Assembly (NCBI GenBank): GCA_032164295.1
Contig: JAJHTX010000012.1
Coordinates: forward strand, 434,001 to 498,000
Direction: 5' to 3'
Origin: Inonotus obliquus
Lineage: Eukaryota > Basidiomycota > Agaricomycetes > Hymenochaetales > Hymenochaetaceae
DNA: 64,000 nucleotides
Shown: positions 23,228 through 31,994 of the stretch, one piece after another
How positions within the stretch are numbered: position 1 is the first letter of the stretch
Layout of the letters: the number at the start of each line of letters is the position of its first letter
Made by a program: the position numbers and the translations under genes
Notes under the pieces: model-generated
The model's database searches: none
What the model was told of the DNA's origin: nothing
The model's input: the letters and a program-made list of their open reading frames with translations, nothing else

Positions 23228-25067
23228 CTGAAGTGCTCGCACGGATGTTCTGCGCTTCCACATCCGGTTCGAAGTCTCATGGTGTTCGACGGAGTCTCGA
23301 GTAATTTCGGCACTTTGGTCCGGTACCTTGGCCCCAGTGTAACGGAGGGTCCCATCTCGGAAGTCGGGAGGTGCTGGTTAAACGGAGCTACAGTGCGCTA
23401 GATTAGGACGGAGTAGACGTAAGCAGAAGATCAGTCCGGTGTCCCTTGAAACAACACAGATGGTGATTGACCTGACAAGCTGCAAGTGTCATTTCCGTTG
23501 CTTAGAGTACCGAGCCGATATTCTAACAGGCCTTTTACCTCCGCGCTGGAAACTTCCACTATCACATGTGCATATTGCCCTGCTATTCCCTTACTTTCGT
23601 CCTTTGGATTTGCAGGAATAGAGAGAAAAGATCTGACGTGTCAAATGTTCACGAAACTCTGAGATGAGTGGTGATACCACTCTCACATCAATCGTAACGA
23701 CCGCTTCGAAGAAGTCGCCTTGGGACTGTTATGATTATAGCAACGTCACCGGTAAGCCAGCACAATATTCTGATAAAGAGTCCGGTAAATGATACCTTCG
23801 TTGGAAATTCCGATCAGGACGTGAAAACGATAGGAGCTAACAGCACAAAAGTTTAGCAACGCACTGTACGCAGAGAATTCCACGATTATGCATTCATGCG
23901 AATGGTGTGTGATATTCTTGCCCAAAGAAATTAATTGATCTTCGAACCGTGTATCATGCACGCCAATTATGAGTTGCAGACTGGGACCTATCAAAATTCT
24001 ATCAATGTATCTTTGACGGTTGTGGAAGCTGCCACTTGATGCTCTTCGGAGCCGCAAGAGTTGATTGTTTCTCCCCAGCTCGGCGCCTTGTAGATTGAAT
24101 AATATCCGGGCTATGAGATACGACAGACTGTTTCTCGCATTGAGTCGGCGACCACCATGGTGGTGCTGTAACCGAGTAGATGGGACAATAGGGGGGCCAA
24201 GAAAGCTCCTTTGATTAGTTGGTCAAAGGCATTTGCTGTTCAGGTCTTGCCAGAATACCTTCGACACGAAACCGTCACCACTGAACGGATCTCGTGGTCT
24301 ACTTGAAGGAAATTAATTAACCGCATTCCCAGTGGAATTTCAATGTCCGTACAACCTTCTGGATACCATGCACTGCCTCCATTTCCTCCTCCCTGTCGTC
24401 GCACCGTCGTCTGTGGTCCATACATTCTTGGTCCACTATCAGCCACTTGTCTTAGCCACTTGTGGCGGGCGTAAATCTTCTGGTCTGGATTCTGCCTGCA
24501 ATAGACCACTGGCTCGCGAAAGAAGATCGACAGGGTAGAATTTCTGAGGCTGCTGGCATCGGAGAGCATATGATCGTCAAGCAAACTCTTTGCTCACGCG
24601 TTGTGGGGTTTGATTACTCTCAGCATATACTAATATAACGCTATCAGATCTTTATCGTCATATCTTTATATCTTTAACATCTTATGCAGCTTTCCTTAGG
24701 CTATTTATTCAAGCTCCGCAAACGCAATCACTTTTAATCTCTCAAACCTACCGCTTGTCTGGCAGCGTGGTTCCGTTTGATATCTTTCTTGTGTCCCGTA
24801 ACACGCATATGGTCCGGGGCACCGACTATGGTGCGTCACCCATCCGAGTGGTACCGTTGCGTTCTTTTTAGCCACGACAAGCCAAAACATGGCCACTCCG
24901 TTGGGATTATAAAGGACGCGAGTTGCAGCAGTTTGGAGCCAGTCTCATCCCCGCTTTCGAATTACTACTGTACTATTTGCTTGTGAATACTCGCGAATAA
25001 CGTACGTTCGCATACCTTACCTTCTTCATACCTATGTTACTGATTCCAGCTCCGTGCTAATTAGACG
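23228..25067. other. Intergenic region, no gene seen
   Basis: Small open frames exist on both strands but show neither splice sites nor family motifs. A TATAAAG at 24908-24914 lies about 155 bp before the next start codon and is a plausible TATA box for it. Confidence 0.5.
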
Positions 25068-25444
25068 ATGTGCCACAGAAAGGTTCCATACTGTTCATAC
25101 GCTTGTGGACATTCGTACCCTACAGAATACGGAGAAGTGGTATGTTTCCTCTGCTGGTTACTCCCGACGACGGCTACTAATACATCAATCACACTCTCAG
25201 ATTGACTGCGGAAACAAACACTGTCGTCTTTCCTCTGCCCACCCGAATGGCCGCAAGCGCTCTTGCGGTGAGGAGTGTGCAAAGAAATGTATGGGAGCGT
25301 GAGTATAATCCGTGGGTCGGTTTTAATGTCGACCTTACTCACGTACCCTTTCATAGCCTCATGCCTCCGGAGGCCGTCACTGCTGAAGTGTCTGACGAGC
25401 CCTGCTATAAGTGCCCTGACCCTGCTGCAGAGTCTGCAGAGTGA
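25068..25444 (+). CDS. Small cysteine-rich protein (85 aa, ten Cys)
   Basis: Three exons (25068-25139, 25201-25298, 25357-25444) join to 85 residues. Cysteines fall at 2, 9, 13, 27, 32, 46, 50, 54, 73 and 76, with the core VIDCGNKHCRLSSAHPNG. This resembles the IDCG-x3-C-x3-SSAHP pattern I associate with a large family of short, uncharacterised proteins in agaricomycetes; the match is from memory. There is no signal peptide, so it is probably intracellular and metal-binding rather than disulfide-bonded, by inference. Both introns are well formed (a TACTAAT branch site in intron 1). A TATAAAG stands at 24908. It is the last host gene before the retrotransposon array. Confidence 0.72.
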
Positions 25445-25642
25445 GCGTGCCACATAACGAAGGCATTCCCTAACAAGTAGCGCGATGATTGTCTAGAGCC
25501 GATATGCTGTTATACTTTTTCTCAGTATGAATGTTGATGAGTCCGTATCGAGTCCAACTGTTGATTTGATGATATTGAATGATATTGAATGAAAGAACGA
25601 ATTGAATTTTACGTTATTTTTTGTGCTACGCGGATCAATTTT

Positions 25643-25654
25643 GAAGCTTATCAA
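25643..25654. repeat. 12-bp boundary repeat 1 (left end of array)
   Basis: GAAGCTTATCAA between host DNA (..GGATCAATTTT) and the 3' end of copy 1. Confidence 0.9.
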
Positions 25655-25688
25655 TAACAAACAAATTGTATTTGAGATATATAAAATT

Positions 25689-25699
25689 AGCCAAAGGCT
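25689..25699. other. Conserved 3'-terminal hairpin of the LINE (copy 1)
   Basis: AGCC-AAA-GGCT, a 4-bp stem and 3-nt loop, about 35-45 nt from the element 3' end. Equivalent positions are 31801-31811, 39046-39056 and 45159-45169 (loop GAA) and 51272-51282 (loop AAA). The non-autonomous element keeps a GGC..GCC stem at the same place. A likely template feature for reverse transcriptase recognition, by inference. Confidence 0.5.
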
Positions 25700-25880
25700 T
25701 ACAAATTCCCAGGACAAAGCAACTGGACCGCCAAGATATGAAGACCAACCTAGTAAACTAGCTTGTACCAAAAGGTAAAGAAAGGGGAAAAATAGAGTCC
25801 CTACATATGGCTAAAATAAATGGCCACCGCGGGCGTCAGGAAAACGTCACAGCCGAAGCTGCGCGTACAAAAACCTGGGC

Positions 25881-28800
25881 CTATGGGGGTTTGAAGATAT
25901 TAATGAGCGCCTCTTTAGACGCCAAGATGTTGTGGAACTGGTGGAACCAGTTCAGCGAAGAGACGTGTGGGAACGCCTGTCTTCCTCTAGGACACTGGAG
26001 AAGACGGTGTCGGATCGTATCCAGGTCCCCGCATGTTTGGCAGTCAGGCAAGTCGTTTTCGGACATGCGGTTAAGGTATTCCCCTACGGCGGCGACACCC
26101 GCTAGTAGTCGGAGGGCTGTGGTTTCGCCGATGCGGGAGATACTGGCGTGGGCGATGTGGACCGGAGAGAAACGGACTCTTCGGAGTAGCTCCCTTTGCG
26201 CAGGAGTTTCAATGGTATGGTGCGTATGTGCACCGTTCTCGACCAGCGTCTCCTTCCAGGCCTGGAGCATTGCTGTCCTGGTAGATATCTGAAGCCCTTC
26301 CACCGTAGCGGCTGGGAACAGCACGTATTCGTCGTCTTCCAGAGGAGGTTTGACCGGGAACCGTCTGGACGGCCACGGCCTAAAGTAAAGAAAGGCATTA
26401 GTTTGGGCAAGAGCCGCAACTATCTGTTCAATGATCGCATGAGATGAAGGGATTGGTGTAATTAAATCCGCGCGAAACTCTATAGGGATAAAAATCGGAA
26501 CCTCGAAAGGGAACCCAAAGTCCACAAAGGGACGGACCAAGTGGCCGTAAAGAAATTTAACCAACGCAACCAGGATTAAACAAAACCGGTCCATGTCCTC
26601 TGTCGCCTGATAGGCAACCTGTTTCTCCATTGGCTCCCTGCCAACAACCGTCCATACCTCCGCCCTCCGCGGCCGATCCGAGCAGAAAATCCACACCTGT
26701 GGTGGGAGGCCTTGAGGCATCATCGAGACTATTCGCGCAGTCATCCGCTGCCACACTGCCCGGTACTCTGATCTTGGGAAGGGTAGCATTGGGACCATGG
26801 GGCGCGGAACAATGCGTCGCATGTATGTTTCCGGAACCGGGGGGGATCCTAGTCGCTGTGCGTCTATCATCGCGTTTTGCGTCTCCGCTATGCGGGCTAG
26901 ACTCATCATCAGTGGAGGAATACCTGCCAGGGCCTCCATGATGTCTGTACGCGTAAAAGGAAGCCATGATCCCAGGTCGCGTAATGCCTTTTGGTGTATA
27001 CCATCGAACGTTGACGCGAGTTCGGGCTGTCGTGTCATCCAAATAGGCGCCCCCCATGCCATAACCGGGAGAAGGATGTTCTGGTAATACCTGCGCATCG
27101 CCTTGAGGCGGAGCCCCGTCGTGGAGCGCGTTTGCCATCGCAATGTGTTCCACGTATGTTTGGCTGCGTTCAAACGCGACACGACATGCGGACGAAAGTC
27201 GCGGAAATCCGTCATTTCTATTCCCAGCCACTTAATAACCGGTTTAGCCCATTCTACTCTTTCCTCGCCCAAGTGGATTGGCGCGGACGCTATAATCCTG
27301 CCGCCTGCTCGTTCTCGGCTCCTTCCCAGCGCTACGCCTTGGATGGATGCCGTGTCTATCTGGAGCCCGATGCGCATGAGCGCGTCATTAACTTGCTGCA
27401 TGCCATTCTGGGTCTCTCTCGCCACCGCATACGCGCTGTTACTTGTGGTCAGGAGAAGTCCGTCGTCCATGTAAAAAATGAGCGAGCGATCTGTAAGTAG
27501 GCGAATCGCAGTGTTAGCCGCTATATTCGCTAGGACCGGAGACATGGGTGAGCCTTGTGGAACTCCTGCGTCCGGCTTCTGCATCCATTGTGACCGCTGC
27601 CCGTTGAAAGAGAAGGCAATCGTACGCTGTTTCATAAACTGCATGATGGTATTGTTGAGCGACTGCGGGACTCCTAGGAGGTCGAGTCCGCTCCTTAGAT
27701 GGGCCGACTCTATACAGTCGAAGAACCCCTGGATGTCAAAGCCTACCAAGGTGTGATGAACTTCCACGTTGTCAATCTTAGACATCAGTGCGTGCCAGGC
27801 CGTTATGACCGATGCGCCGCGTCTTCCGCCGTATTGTCGGCGGTCGAATGCTGGGTGACGGTAAATCAGCGCTTGTAGTCGTTCCGCGACCATGCGCTCA
27901 AAGAGTTTAGCTAATACTTCCTCCACGCATATCGGTCTATACGCCCTGGGGGAGTCCAGGGGGTAAGGTTTAGGTTTGCGGACCATAGCCACAATGGAGC
28001 GCTTAAACTCGGGTGGGTAGACTTCGTATCGCACCATCGCATTGAACATGTTGGTAAAACATCCAATGTGTCGCCGAACCGCCGGGCTAATCGCATAGAA
28101 TGTCATACCTGATGGGCCCGGAGCGCTGTTGGGTGGCATTCCCTTGAGCGCCGACAGGACTTCGCTCTCTGAGAAAGATCGCTGCTGTTCCCGAGACGCA
28201 AGGTTTCCTTCCCCCTCGCCTCTTCCTATATTCCGGACGGGGAAATAGTGTTGTCGAAACGCTTCCGCAATTTCCACGTGTCGGACTGCGCGGAAGGGAG
28301 ACGTCAATGTTGGGATGTTCGTCTGTCGCCTAGGTAAGCCCGCCTTGTGGAACTTCCATGGCATAATATTTCCCGCCTCATCTCTTCGTGTATGGTACCA
28401 TTCCCATCTCCGGTTACGGAGCCAGTACAATAAATCCGGCGCACCTTCCTCCACCCGTCGGTCACATTCCTCATCCCACCACCTCGCCTTGCGCTGAGAG
28501 ACAGTTTCGTACGTGAGGCAGCTCGTGGCCTGACTGGCACTTGCGAAAAGTTGAGCGAACCAGGACAAAACGGCCTGCCCGCCTGTAGGTTGACTATTCC
28601 AGAAGCCAGGGGGAACCGCATATTCGAGTTCAGCCGCCCAGGAGTCAGCTTTATCGTTCGGGATGCCCGTACGTTCCAGACTAGCCCGATTACTCCAATT
28701 GGATAGGTCCGCCGTAATAATACAGTGGTGTCCCTTCTTCACGATATGGGGGTGAATCTTCCACGTCTGGCGCAAATCTGGGAGTGACGCCGGAGTAAAA

Positions 28801-29432
28801 AGAATGGCGTCTGGGTGAGTCCCCGAGCCGCGCCGATCACCATGACAAGTTATTGTGTCTGGGTCGTCAGCGTATGTAAATTCTGGGTGGGTATCCAGCC
28901 ATCCAGTGAAGAAATTGAGCCTGTCCATGCCCCGGCCATACGGCCCCCTATTAGACCAGTAAGACCCCGCGTTGAAGTCGCCAGCAATGATTGACCCCTC
29001 CGGAAAGCCACGTCGAAACCGCGCCGCAGTAGCGCCCCACGTAGTACGATGCGTAGTGTGTGGACAGTAAACCGAGAAAACATGCAGCGTGCCCTCACCT
29101 ACATGTAATTCCGCATGTACCATGGTATCATCTGGAACGTCATCGTGTTGTGACCAGCGTATTCCCTTCGGGATTGCTATGCCCACCCATGGGTTCTCCC
29201 CCCTGGCTAAGATCATGGTATGCGCTCCAAAGAGTGGCGCGCCCATCGCCGACACCTCCCGCTCCCCCGTCGTACGCGCTGTTCCCACCTGTATATGAGG
29301 TATCTCCTGTATACACCATATGTCTAAATCCCACGCTGTAAAATGCGTTTGCTGAAGAAGATGTTGAGCCATAAATAAGGATGTGCTCGAACGACCCGCG
29401 TTGTAGGATACGAGCTTTAGTTGTCCCTTCAT
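25881..29432 (-). CDS. LINE ORF2, endonuclease-reverse transcriptase (copy 1)
   Basis: 1183 residues. An AP-type endonuclease domain fills 1-240 (YNAG at 9-12, QE near 42-43, GDFNAG 151-156, HPDAIL 206-211, GHHC about 235-238), which nicks the target. The reverse transcriptase spans about 475-740 (FDIQGFFD 565-572, GVPQGSP 623-629, FYMDDG 653-658 with the two catalytic Asp, KWLGIEM about 734-740). A C-terminal CCHC-like zinc motif C-x2-C-x7-H-x4-C occupies 1131-1147. I see no RNase H signature between RT and the zinc motif. The start ATG overlaps the ORF1 stop in TAATG, so translation is probably by termination-reinitiation. The frame is fully open, suggesting a recently active element. Confidence 0.93.
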   Translation of the reverse strand: MKGQLKLVSYNAGRSSTSLFMAQHLLQQTHFTAWDLDIWCIQEIPHIQVGTARTTGEREVSAMGAPLFGAHTMILARGENPWVGIAIPKGIRWSQHDDVPDDTMVHAELHVGEGTLHVFSVYCPHTTHRTTWGATAARFRRGFPEGSIIAGDFNAGSYWSNRGPYGRGMDRLNFFTGWLDTHPEFTYADDPDTITCHGDRRGSGTHPDAILFTPASLPDLRQTWKIHPHIVKKGHHCIITADLSNWSNRASLERTGIPNDKADSWAAELEYAVPPGFWNSQPTGGQAVLSWFAQLFASASQATSCLTYETVSQRKARWWDEECDRRVEEGAPDLLYWLRNRRWEWYHTRRDEAGNIMPWKFHKAGLPRRQTNIPTLTSPFRAVRHVEIAEAFRQHYFPVRNIGRGEGEGNLASREQQRSFSESEVLSALKGMPPNSAPGPSGMTFYAISPAVRRHIGCFTNMFNAMVRYEVYPPEFKRSIVAMVRKPKPYPLDSPRAYRPICVEEVLAKLFERMVAERLQALIYRHPAFDRRQYGGRRGASVITAWHALMSKIDNVEVHHTLVGFDIQGFFDCIESAHLRSGLDLLGVPQSLNNTIMQFMKQRTIAFSFNGQRSQWMQKPDAGVPQGSPMSPVLANIAANTAIRLLTDRSLIFYMDDGLLLTTSNSAYAVARETQNGMQQVNDALMRIGLQIDTASIQGVALGRSRERAGGRIIASAPIHLGEERVEWAKPVIKWLGIEMTDFRDFRPHVVSRLNAAKHTWNTLRWQTRSTTGLRLKAMRRYYQNILLPVMAWGAPIWMTRQPELASTFDGIHQKALRDLGSWLPFTRTDIMEALAGIPPLMMSLARIAETQNAMIDAQRLGSPPVPETYMRRIVPRPMVPMLPFPRSEYRAVWQRMTARIVSMMPQGLPPQVWIFCSDRPRRAEVWTVVGREPMEKQVAYQATEDMDRFCLILVALVKFLYGHLVRPFVDFGFPFEVPIFIPIEFRADLITPIPSSHAIIEQIVAALAQTNAFLYFRPWPSRRFPVKPPLEDDEYVLFPAATVEGLQISTRTAMLQAWKETLVENGAHTHHTIETPAQRELLRRVRFSPVHIAHASISRIGETTALRLLAGVAAVGEYLNRMSENDLPDCQTCGDLDTIRHRLLQCPRGRQAFPHVSSLNWFHQFHNILASKEALINIFKPP

Positions 29433-31738
29433 TAATAAGTAGGAGGGGACGACGATCGCCTAGCGTTCGTAGGCTTCTTGGGACAATTCGGGTAATCGGC
29501 CCGGTGTGCTCCGCGGCAGTTCGCGCACTTGACCACGTGGGTACATGACGTAGCGTCTGTGCAGTCTGCGCACTTGTTCTCGCACAGCTCCGTTTGGTGT
29601 GGTTCGGCGCAGCGAGCGCACCTGTACAGCTCTGTGCAGTCCTGGTCGCTATGACGGTAGCGATAACACTTCTTGCACTGGATTGGGCCAGTCCGCGCCT
29701 TAGGTTCCACCGCGAACTGGTTGCGACCATAATAACGAATGGAGCGGCGCACGATGCCATTGTTGTGGAAAATGGCGTCCTTTGCTTTTAGCGGGTGCGA
29801 GACTGCAACCATGATCGCTGCCGTAGCCGAGCGATTGCGCGTGAGCATTTCCTGGAGCGTCGTTGGCTGGCCCATAAAATGTGGGGCTTCCGTGAAAGGG
29901 AACTCATTGAACACCGCATTAGATAAGCGGAGTTCGGCTGCGATCTCCGCCGGGGTGTGGATTTGTTTCGTCGTGGGATTCAGTATCGGGAAGCCCGGGA
30001 CGATGAATTGGAAGGACTCCGTAAAAGGAGTAAACTCCACCGACGTCATTGCATCCGAAGTAATCCTGAGCTTAGCCTGTAGAGCTTCAGCCCATTCTGT
30101 TCCCATATCTGTTGCGTCCGGTCGCGCTGCCACATCTACAACGAGGATGCCTTTAAGCGACCAGCTAGCCTTGAGCAGGGTCAGCGGTCCGCCTTTCTTA
30201 GGACTAGGCTTGGTTGCCCGAGCTAAGACGTATATTTCCTCCCGCGACAGAGAAGGACGTGGTTTTACAGTGAAGCCCAGAGTAGTAGCGGTCTTGGCCT
30301 TCCGCATACGGATGTCGTTGATCGTGGTCTTCCTCTTCTTAGGTGCTGCCTTAGTCGGGCCAGCGCCCTGTCGACTCGCGTTCGCCGCCTGGGCATACGT
30401 ATGGCTGCCCGCGTTCTTCCGTGTGACCGGAACAAAAGGGGCCGGGGCCTGAGCAGGGACGTACCGGATGTATCGGTCCGGGATGCCCTGAGCTTCATTG
30501 GACGAGTTAATGGCGTCCACATCTATGACCTCGATCTCCTTTCCCTTGCCTTTGTTCTTTGGCTTGGGAGGAGGAGCCTGTTGGGGGTTAGCGTTATGCA
30601 CAACCTGCGCACCGGGGGCCGCTACCTGCACACCCGGGCGTCGATTAGGGGTTGTTTCCTGGGGTGCTTTATGCTGTCCACCACCCGGGGCAGCACCCTG
30701 CTCAGCGGGGGGTTGTGCCCACCTAGACGCCTGGAGCCCTTGGCCCCCTGTGGTCGTCTGGTGGACGGGACCCGGCAAACGTCCCTGTTCGACCTTCTTT
30801 AACCTTTCCCCCAGAACGGCCAGCTGCTTCCTAGTCTCGTCTGCCGCCTCCCGCGCCCGGCGTCCCGAATCCATCTGCTCTTCACTCATGAGCTTAAGGC
30901 GATCCAGGATCGCGTAGAGCTGAGGGTCAACGTCCTTCCCATGCGTTGGGTAAACGGCCGGTGTAATGGCACAATCATCGGCTAGGTGACGTAAGCCGTC
31001 CTCGAAGCCGCCAGGCCAGAGGGATTCCTTCATATACCCCCCGGAGAAACCCCACATGAAGCGGTCCATGGTGTCGTTCTGAGCGAACGGGCCGTCCTCC
31101 CGGGACTGGGAGATGGCGGAGAACAACATGGCTGTCACCTTACCCAAGGTGTAGCCCATCTGTTCGTAATTGTGTGCCGTCGAACCCGGCTGTGACCCTG
31201 GCGATTCCTCCACTGGGTCCGGCATGCGGAGTTCCGCTTCCACCCGGTCCATAACTCCTCCCACGAACGTGTAGGTTCTGTCGTAGGCGGCCTGTGCGTC
31301 AAAAACACTTTCCACCTCCATCTGTTCATCCCACGTCTTCTTCCCAGGCTCAGGGGTCTCCCGGGCAGGAGCCTCCCCCGACGCCTTACGTTTCCCGAGG
31401 CGATGTACCAGGGCCTCCTGTTGGTCGAGGGCTTCCTGCTGATTGAGGGCGTCCGCCACCGCTGTATCGACGCTATGTCCAGTGGGGACAGTCCACCTGT
31501 CTGAGTCGTGGCCGTTGAAACCGACCTCTGCTGCCTGTAGGTCAGCTGGGGACAACTGGGACCTTATCAGATTAGGGTCCGGTGCGAAAGACGGCGCCCC
31601 CACAGACTGGGAGACGCGGCCGATGGCGGGTTTTGGTGGCGCAGGGGGAGCCCCTTTGCTAGACAATGCTGCCTGAATACGTTTCACTCCTCCACGAGTT
31701 ACCGATCGTAAACTACGGGACTCGCCATTATCAGACAT
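29432..31738 (-). CDS. LINE ORF1, nucleic-acid-binding protein (copy 1)
   Basis: 768 residues from ATG at 31738 (MSDNGESRSLRS). The N-terminal half is Ala/Gln/Pro-rich, with basic runs (KNKGKGKE, PKKRKTT) that may direct nuclear entry. It is followed by a globular segment (about 490-680) with the spacing of the RRM/esterase-like middle domain of LINE ORF1 proteins. Three zinc knuckles end the protein: C-x2-C-x4-H-x4-C (688-701), C-x2-C-x3-H-x4-C (707-719) and C-x2-C-x3-H-x6-C (738-752). This triple-knuckle type binds the element RNA. Overlaps ORF2 by one base. Confidence 0.92.
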   Translation of the reverse strand: MSDNGESRSLRSVTRGGVKRIQAALSSKGAPPAPPKPAIGRVSQSVGAPSFAPDPNLIRSQLSPADLQAAEVGFNGHDSDRWTVPTGHSVDTAVADALNQQEALDQQEALVHRLGKRKASGEAPARETPEPGKKTWDEQMEVESVFDAQAAYDRTYTFVGGVMDRVEAELRMPDPVEESPGSQPGSTAHNYEQMGYTLGKVTAMLFSAISQSREDGPFAQNDTMDRFMWGFSGGYMKESLWPGGFEDGLRHLADDCAITPAVYPTHGKDVDPQLYAILDRLKLMSEEQMDSGRRAREAADETRKQLAVLGERLKKVEQGRLPGPVHQTTTGGQGLQASRWAQPPAEQGAAPGGGQHKAPQETTPNRRPGVQVAAPGAQVVHNANPQQAPPPKPKNKGKGKEIEVIDVDAINSSNEAQGIPDRYIRYVPAQAPAPFVPVTRKNAGSHTYAQAANASRQGAGPTKAAPKKRKTTINDIRMRKAKTATTLGFTVKPRPSLSREEIYVLARATKPSPKKGGPLTLLKASWSLKGILVVDVAARPDATDMGTEWAEALQAKLRITSDAMTSVEFTPFTESFQFIVPGFPILNPTTKQIHTPAEIAAELRLSNAVFNEFPFTEAPHFMGQPTTLQEMLTRNRSATAAIMVAVSHPLKAKDAIFHNNGIVRRSIRYYGRNQFAVEPKARTGPIQCKKCYRYRHSDQDCTELYRCARCAEPHQTELCENKCADCTDATSCTHVVKCANCRGAHRADYPNCPKKPTNARRSSSPPTY

Positions 31739-31754
31739 GGCGGTCAAAGAGAGA

Positions 31755-31766
31755 GAAGCTTATCAA
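31755..31766. repeat. 12-bp boundary repeat 2
   Basis: GAAGCTTATCAA between copy 1 (5' end) and copy 2 (3' end). Confidence 0.9.
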
Positions 31767-31994
31767 TAACAAACAAATTGTATTTGATATATATAAAATT
31801 AGCCGAAGGCTTACAAATTCCCAGGACAAAGCAACTGGACCGCCAAGATATGAAGACCAACTAGGTAAACTAGCGTGTACCGAAGGGTAAAGGAAAAGGG
31901 AAAAAATAGGGTCCCTACATATGACTAAGATAAATGGCCACCGCGGGCGTCAGGAAAACGTCACAGCCGAAGCTGCGCGTACAAAAACCTGGGC

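Larger units (their letters stand above)
25655..31754 (-). mobile_element. LINE copy 1 (full length)
   Basis: Full-length non-LTR retrotransposon with a 16-nt leader before the ORF1 ATG, ORF1, ORF2 joined by TAATG, and a 3' UTR of about 226 nt. It differs from copy 5 at only a handful of positions that I could find (for example His/Tyr in ORF2 near residue 46). The 3' end carries AGCCAAAGGCT (25689-25699) and a TATATA tract. Confidence 0.92.

Noticed and set aside
23250..23300. tRNA-like GGTTCGAAGTC sequence downstream of HIS2
   Set aside because: No matching acceptor, D or anticodon stems could be formed around it.
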